Made by a program: the position numbers and the translations under genes. The notes under the pieces are model-generated. The model worked only from the letters and a program-made list of their open reading frames with translations. It ran no database searches and had not been told where the DNA came from. DNA of 64,000 nt from Mactromeris polynyma (lineage: Eukaryota; Mollusca; Bivalvia; Venerida; Mactridae), in contig JASFXZ010000008.1 of NCBI GenBank assembly GCA_032209605.1, forward strand, positions 3,906,001 through 3,970,000. Direction: 5' to 3'. Position 1 is the first letter of the stretch. Every line of letters starts with the position of its first letter. Shown one piece after another: positions 57,557 to 64,000 of this stretch.

Positions 57557-58585
57557 CTGGCACGCAGACTACCAGTATATCACATGGCACGCAGACTACC
57601 AGTATATCACATGCCACGCAGACTACCAGTATATCACATGCCACGCAGACTACCAGTATATCACATGCCACGCAGACTACCAGTATATCACATGCCACGC
57701 AGACTACCAGTATATCACATGCCACGCAGACTACCAGTATATCACATGCCACGCAGACTACCAGTATATCACATGCCACGCAGACTACCAGTATATCACA
57801 TGGCACGCAGACTACCAGTATATCACATGCCACGCAGACTACCAGTATATCACATGCCACACAGACTACCAGTATATCACATGCCACACAGACTACCAGT
57901 ATATCACATGCCACACAGACTACCAGTATATCACATGCCACACAGACTACCAGTATATCACATGGCACGCAGACTACCAGTATATCACATGGCACGCAGA
58001 CTACCAGTATATCACATGGCACGCAGACTACCAGTATATCACATGGCACGCAGACAGCCAGTATATCACATGGCACGCAGACAGCCAGTATATCACATGG
58101 CACGCAGACAGCCAGTATATCACATGGCACGCAGACAGCCAGTATATCACATGGCACGCAGACAGCCAGTATATCAAATGGCACGCAGACAGCCAGTATA
58201 TCACATGGCACACAGACTACCAGTATATCACATGGCACGCAGACAGCCAGTATATCACATGGCACGCAGACTACCAGTATATCACATGGCACGCAGACTA
58301 CCAGTATATCACATGGCACGCAGACTACCAGTATATCACATGGCACGCAGACTACCAGTATATCACATGGCACACAGACTACCAGTATATCACATGCCAC
58401 ACAGACTACCAGTATATCACATGGCACGCAGACTACCAGTATATCACATGCCACACAGACTACCAGTATATCACATGCCACACAGACTACCAGTATATCA
58501 CATGCCACACAGACTACCAGTATATCACATGCCACGCAGACTACCAGTATATCACATGGCACGCAGACTACCAGTATATCACATG
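57557..58585. repeat. Minisatellite, 27-bp unit, about 38 copies
   Basis: Unit cacgcagactaccagtatat plus cacatgg. Four variable sites (gg/gc, cgc/cac, acta/acag) occur in runs, for example a block of acagcc units at 58050-58195. Both strands are stop-free over more than 330 codons (9-residue periods RRLPVYHMP and CDILVVCVA), the longest readings in the window. Unit length 27 and lack of stops explain this; no start context or exon evidence supports translation. Confidence 0.97.
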
Positions 58586-59430
58586 CTCTTTAACAGCTGA
58601 GTGCATACTAATGGATCTCTGAGGAATCATAAAATGAAAAAAAACAATTTCAGTTGAAAGCATTTCTGTGTATGGAAATGCCAAAATGGATGATTACCGC
58701 ATGTTTTTCTAGTTTTATTGTTTTTAAATTAAACTAACCATTCTTTCTTGTCTTGTTTACAATTTGATGTTTAAGCAGATTCCTGATGGCATACAAACCC
58801 AGTATAAGTTGCATTAAGGCACTTAAAAGTGCTGTATAAGAAGAAGTATACATTGTAGAATGAAGTCCTGGCATACAGACATTGTGACAACTGTTACTAT
58901 GGTACGTGTTTTATTGTTGCAAATGTCATGGTTACAGTACAGTTACAGGACTATACAGGTATTAAGATATGGAAATTATAAATCTGATCACAAATTTTCA
59001 GTGCACAACACTAAACTATCAAATGCATTATACAGAGAATTTGAGAAGTTACAAATTTATAAAGATACATACAGACAGATGTTTTACTAAACTCACCATT
59101 CATTTCTGCTATGTAATACAGTCATGTGCTAAGGCTTTTCAAACAGTGCTAAGTAGGCAATCTTTAGATTAATAAACTCAGATCACTGGAAAATTGACTT
59201 AACCTCATTATCTTAAATAAAAAACATGCACCCAACCCTAAAACATCTAGACCTTCTAAATAGAGTATAGTCCTTAGTTATGACTCTGACCTTGCAGACC
59301 AGTTTCAAAACTCAGGCATCTGTTTGGCTAGCTGGTTTTAATAATTCTAGCTTCTGATTGGCTGGTTAAATCACACAAGCTTTTGATTGGTTGGTTAAAA
59401 CTGCAGTTTTAAAATTACCACATAGTAAAA
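58586..59430. other. Stretch with no supported gene
   Basis: About 850 bp. Around 59310-59400 a phrase like 'cttctgattggctggttaaa' recurs three times loosely. No exon or element termini. Confidence 0.4.
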
Positions 59431-59535
59431 GAGAGAATAAGGAATGCCACATGCACAACACAATGCATCCCAGCACAGACCTTCAAGAAAACAACAGTCC
59501 ACAAAACATGAGGCATTGAGGAGGTGCAAGGTAAC
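59431..59535 (-). mobile_element. Retroposon family R1 copy
   Basis: Contains gagagaataaggaatgccac, cagcacagaccttcaagaaa, acaacagtccacaaaacatg and aggcattgaggaggtgcaag; ends at about the same 5' point as the copy at 2460-2572. Confidence 0.7.
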
Positions 59536-59582
59536 TAAGACAGTTTTCCAAGACCTGTCTCCATACTCAGTGTTGCCACCTT

Positions 59583-60035
59583 TGGCTCTGATGTTTGAGA
59601 GTCTGCTACAACGTTACAGCCTTTGGCTCTGATGATTGGGAGTCTGCTACAACATTACAGCCTTTGACTCTGATGTTTGAGAGTCTGCTACAACGTTACA
59701 GCCTTTGGCTCTGATGATTGGGAGTCTGCTACAACATTACAGCCTTTGGCTCTGATGTTTGGGAGTCTGCTACAACATTACAGCCTTTGGCTCTGATGTT
59801 TGGGAGTCTGCTATAACATTACAGCCTTTGGCTCTGATGTTTGGGAGTCTGCTACAACAATACAGCCTTTGGCTCTGATGTTTGGGAGTCTGCTACAACA
59901 TTACAGCCTTTGGCTCTGATGTTTGGGAGTCTGCTACAACATTACAGCCTTTGGCTCTGATGTTTGGGAGTCTGCTACAACATTACAGCCTTTGGCTCTG
60001 ATGTTTGGGAGTCTGCTACAACATTACAGCCTTAG
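59583..60035. repeat. Minisatellite, 41-bp unit, 11 copies
   Basis: Unit gctctgatgtttgggagtct plus gctacaacattacagcctttg. The first copies alternate tgtttgagag and tgattgggag types (an 82-bp dimer); later copies are uniform. Confidence 0.95.
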
Positions 60036-60850
60036 CTCATAGCTTTATGACCAAACATTGAAATGTCAAAATGAAACACAGCCGACAATGACCACCTGTA
60101 GAAGACATTGCAAGTGTAACATGATAACATTAACAAGACGCAGAACACTAGTTATGCTAGACTGAACCTCTGGGTCTGAATATGTAAGAGACAGATGATC
60201 ACTCACACATCTCAAACCTCTAACTGCTCAGTCTTTAAAATGACCAATGGCAAAGTGGCATTCTTAGTTTCCATCATCTCAAAACTAAGTTTTAAAATCT
60301 TTTGCCAAGAATATTACATGTCTTGAGCAACAGTAAAGTCCATTGTCTGATTCTGCCTTAGAAAACAAAAAAACTTTGATTAGAAGAAACAAACAGTAGA
60401 AGAGAGCCATCAATGTGTGATGTGTGAAGCCAAGTCCCACATGCACTATTCCAGGACACATTTCATCACACGATTGCTTCACATTGCTGTAATGGCGTTT
60501 ATGCTTCCTCTGATCACCAACCAACACCCACATACAGCACTCACCAGCTGTAATCTTCATACAATCTCACAACTTGTAGCATGCAATTTTAATGAATGAA
60601 ACCAATAGAAAATTTATGTGATAGCTAAAACAATGAGCTGGAGATTCCTGTGGAGGGTTTGAAGCAAACTTCTGTAACTTTACCATTCCCAAGACTGAGT
60701 TACAATAAGTGTGTGCCATTCCCTTGCCGTCATGAGTATGGTTTTGTAATAAATACTAGAGTTAATTCTACACTTACATCATGTATCATATTGATATTCA
60801 AAGTAAACAAGATATATGTGATGTTTACAATCCAGAGCAGTTTTGGACAA

Positions 60851-62072
60851 TAACAGTGAATGTATATATATGTACAGTACAAACTCACTTAACAACAGTG
60901 AATGTATATATGTACAGTACAAACTCACTTAACAACAGTGAATGTATATATGTACAGTAAAACCTCACCTAACAACAGTGAATGTATATATGTACAGTAA
61001 AACCTCACCTAACAACAGTGAATGTATATATGTACAGTACAAACTCACTTAACAACAGTGAATGTATATATGTACAGTAAAACCTCACCTAACAACAGTG
61101 AATGTATATATGTACAGTACAAACTCACTTAACAACAGTGAATGTATATATGTACAGTAAAACCTCACCTAACAACAGTGAATGTATATATGTACAGTAA
61201 AACCTCACCTAACAACAGTGAATGTATATATGTACAGTAAAACCTCACCTAACAACAGTGAATGTATATATGTACAGTAAAACCTCACCTAACAACAGTG
61301 AATGTATATATGTACAGTAAAACCTCACCTAATAACAGTGAATGTATATATGTACAGTAAAACCTCACCTAACAACAGTGAATGTATATATGTACAGTAA
61401 AACCTCACCTAACAACAGTGAATGTATATATGTACAGTAAAACCTCACCTAACAACAGTGAATGTATATATGTACAGTAAAACCTCACCTAATAACAGTG
61501 AATGTATATATGTACAGTAAAACCTCACCTAACAACAGTGAATGTATATATGTACAGTAAAACCTCACCTAACAACAGTGAATGTATATATGTACAGTAA
61601 AACCTCACCTAACAACAGTGAATGTATATATGTACAGTAAAACCTCACCTAATAACAGTGAATGTATATATGTACAGTAAAACCTCACCTAACAACAGTG
61701 AATGTATATATGTACAGTAAAACCTCACCTAACAACAGTGAATGTATATATGTACAGTAAAACCTCACCTAACAACAGTGAATGTATATATGTACAGTAA
61801 AACCTCACCTAACAACAGTGAATGTATATATGTACAGTAAAACCTCACCTAATAACAGTGAATGTATATATGTACAGTAAAACCTCACCTAACAACAGTG
61901 AATGTATATATGTACAGTAAAACCTCACCTAACAACAGTGAATGTATATATGTACAGTAAAACCTCACCTAACAACAGTGAATGTATATATGTACAGTAA
62001 AACCTCACCTAACAACAGTGAATGTATATATGTACAGTAAAACCTCACCTAACAACAGTGAATGTATATATG
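60851..62072. repeat. Minisatellite, 40-bp unit, built on a MITE end
   Basis: About 30 copies of tacagtaaaacctcacctaa plus caacagtgaatgtatatatg. The first 24 bases equal the left terminus of the MITE at 62073-62242, which directly follows the array. Early copies (to about 61140) alternate with a form reading tacagtacaaactcacttaa; later copies are nearly identical except caac/taac. Confidence 0.97.
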
Positions 62073-62242
62073 TACAGTAAAACCTCACCTAACAACCACC
62101 TCAATAATAAGACCACCTCATAATTGAGACCAAAAGTTTGACTCTTTTGCTCTTTATTCAACCTAAATATTAAGACCACCTCAATAAAAAGATCAGTTTT
62201 CAAGAGTCTAAAAGGTGGTCTTATTATTGAGGTTTAACTGTA
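62073..62242. mobile_element. Short MITE (family M1), 170 bp
   Basis: Left end TACAGTAAAACCTCACCTAA, right end TTGAGGTTTAACTGTA, with internal ataataagaccacctc blocks in both orientations. TA flanks. The most complete copy; its left terminus is the repeated core of the adjoining array. Confidence 0.88.
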
Positions 62243-62244
62243 TG

Positions 62245-62330
62245 TATGTTCATGCCTCCATGTAATGCGCTTTGTGATAGCTGGATACTTCGTATACAGG
62301 GCATTTCCTGCTCTGCCTCAATATTTATAT
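62245..62330 (+). mobile_element. Retroposon family R2 fragment
   Basis: aatgcgctttgtgatagctg, cgtatacagggcatttcctg, ctctgcctcaatatttat: reverse match to 20036-20095 and 55913-55965. It lies immediately beside the MITE ending at 62242. Confidence 0.45.
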
Positions 62331-62674
62331 AAATAATGATATGGCTTGTAAACTATGAGAATGAAATACAACAAATGATTTGTATTACAAATTGTCTAGA
62401 AAGTATGTATAACATTCAATTTTCAAACTGGTAAAATTGTATCTGGATAACGCCCCTTAGAAAATTAACCACTATAATGTTTCCAATCTGAAAGTAATAT
62501 TTAGCAATAAGAACACTTAAATGTCAATAGGATGAAAACAAACGCATTTGCCATTTATAATATGCAGTTAATGTAACTGAATTTGAATCACATGCCAAAT
62601 GAAGATAAAGCTTTACATAATATTATGAAAACCAGAAATGTAATTCCCCAAGTGCTGGTACTAAAGGATTTGAC

Positions 62675-64000
62675 ATCCACAGGAGAGATGGACATAGTAA
62701 TACATTCACAGGAGAGAAGGACATAGTATTACATTCACAGGAGAGAAGGACATAGTATTACATCCACAGGAGAGAAGGACATAGTATTACATTCACAGGA
62801 GAGAAGGACATAGTATTACATCCACAGGAGAGAAGGACATAGTATTACATTCACAGGAGAGATGGACATAGTATTACATCCACAGGAGAGAAGGACATAG
62901 TATTACATTCACAGGAGAGGAGGACATAGTAATACATCCACAGGTGAGATGGACATAGTATTACATTCACAGGAGAGAAGGACATAGTATTACATCCACA
63001 GGAGAGATGGACATAGTATTACATCCACAGGAGAGATGGACATAGTATTACATCCACAGGTGAGAAGGACATAGTATTACATTCACAGGAGAGAAGGACA
63101 TAGTATTACATCCACAGGTGAGAAGGACATAGTATTACATTCACAGGAGAGAAGGACATAGTAATACATCTACAGCTGAGATGGACATAGTATTACATCC
63201 ACAGGAGAGAAGGACATAGTATTACATTCACAGGAGAGAAGGACATAGTATTACATCTACAGGTGAGATGGACATAGTATTACATCCACAGGAGAGAAGG
63301 ACATAGTATTACATTCACAGGAGAGGAGGACATAGTAATACATCCACAGGTGAGATGGACATAGTATTACATCCACAGGAGAGATGGACATAGTATTACA
63401 TCCACAGGAGAGATGGACATAGTATTACATCCACAGGAGAGATGGACATAGTATTACATCCACAGGTGAGAAGGACATAGTATTACATCCACAGGAGAGA
63501 TGGACATAGTATTACATCCACAGGAGAGATGGACATAGTATTACATCCACAGGAGAGGAGGACATAGTAATACATCCACAGGTGAGATGGACATAGTATT
63601 ACATCCACAGGAGAGAAGGACATAGTATTACATCCACAGGAGAGATGGACATAGTATTACATCCACAGGAGAGAAGGACATAGTATTACATCCACAGGAG
63701 AGATGGACATAGTATTACATCCACAGGAGAGATGGACATAGTAATACATCCACAGGTGAGATGGACATAGTATTACATCCACAGGAGAGAAGGACATAGT
63801 ATTACATCCACAGGAGAGATGGACATAGTATTACATCCACAGGAGAGGAGGACATAGTAATACATCCACAGGTGAGATGGACATAGTATTACATCCACAG
63901 GAGAGATGGACATAGTATTACATCCACAGGAGAGAAGGACATAGTATTACATCCACAGGAGAGAAGTACATAGTATTACATCCACAGGAGAGATGGACAT
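62675..64000. repeat. Minisatellite, 29-bp unit, at least 45 copies, continues past the end
   Basis: Unit acatccacaggagagaagga plus catagtatt. Variants (tcc/ttc, aag/atg, gagg, ggtgag, gtaat) are combined in recurring blocks such as gaggaggacatagtaatac followed by a ggtgagatgg unit (near 62920, 63320, 63550, 63850), a higher-order pattern. The true length is not visible. Confidence 0.97.

Noticed and set aside
57483..58562. Open reading of about 359 codons on the minus strand with a repeated CDILVVCVA
   Set aside because: It is the 27-bp minisatellite read in one frame; the opposite strand is equally open and there is no start context or exon structure.

Overview
This is eukaryotic, AT-rich animal DNA with no long intact protein-coding gene. 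The best guess for the source is a bivalve mollusc. That rests on degraded tRNA-derived SINEs of the kind I associate with bivalve genomes, on short dispersed blocks containing 'aagggccataactc', and on MITEs with TACAGT...ACTGTA termini. The lineage is inference; no marker gene names the species.

Nearly all long open frames lie inside tandem repeats whose unit length is a multiple of 3 or whose units lack stops, so they should not be read as genes. About 13 kb, roughly a fifth of the window, is minisatellite in more than a dozen arrays with units of 20-51 bp. The largest are at 7433-11342 (27 to 29 bp), 34005-35264 (36 bp), 57557-58585 (27 bp), 60851-62072 (40 bp) and 62675-64000 (29 bp, running off the end).

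Real genes are visible only as small exons in long introns, mostly on the minus strand. The two best are 19372-19536 (55 codons, coiled-coil-like, one open frame, consensus splice sites) and 997-1081 (GC-rich third positions in AT-rich surroundings). A phase-compatible pair at 29495-29530 and 29070-29218 could be the 3' end of a gene with a tyrosine motif near its C terminus. A phase-compatible pair at 33589-33618 and 30665-30699 could be the 5' end of a gene starting MADIAKLLSQ. Other exon calls are weaker and marked so. No protein family could be named with confidence.

The rest is transposable-element debris. There are two roughly 600 bp pogo/Tigger-like MITEs (16655-17274, 46705-47307). 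A short MITE family of about 155-180 bp has three copies (2912-3093, 54204-54358, 62073-62242). A second TA-flanked family lies at 41547-41710 and 56437-56570. There is a hAT-like element (21121-21377) and tRNA-derived SINEs (22600-22780, 42801-43106, 52396-52618, 57289-57492). A seven-copy retroposon family has one copy flanked by an 18-bp target-site duplication (47581-47680), and several other dispersed families and a hairpin family are present.

The most striking structures are: (1) a 1.25 kb foldback element at 38655-39903 whose inverted arms are arrays of a 32-bp repeat, with 9-bp direct repeats outside; (2) a 40-bp minisatellite whose unit contains the terminus of the MITE it abuts; (3) a tandem array built from half of a tRNA-like sequence (21885-22125); and (4) a recurring adjacency of MITE ends and minisatellites.
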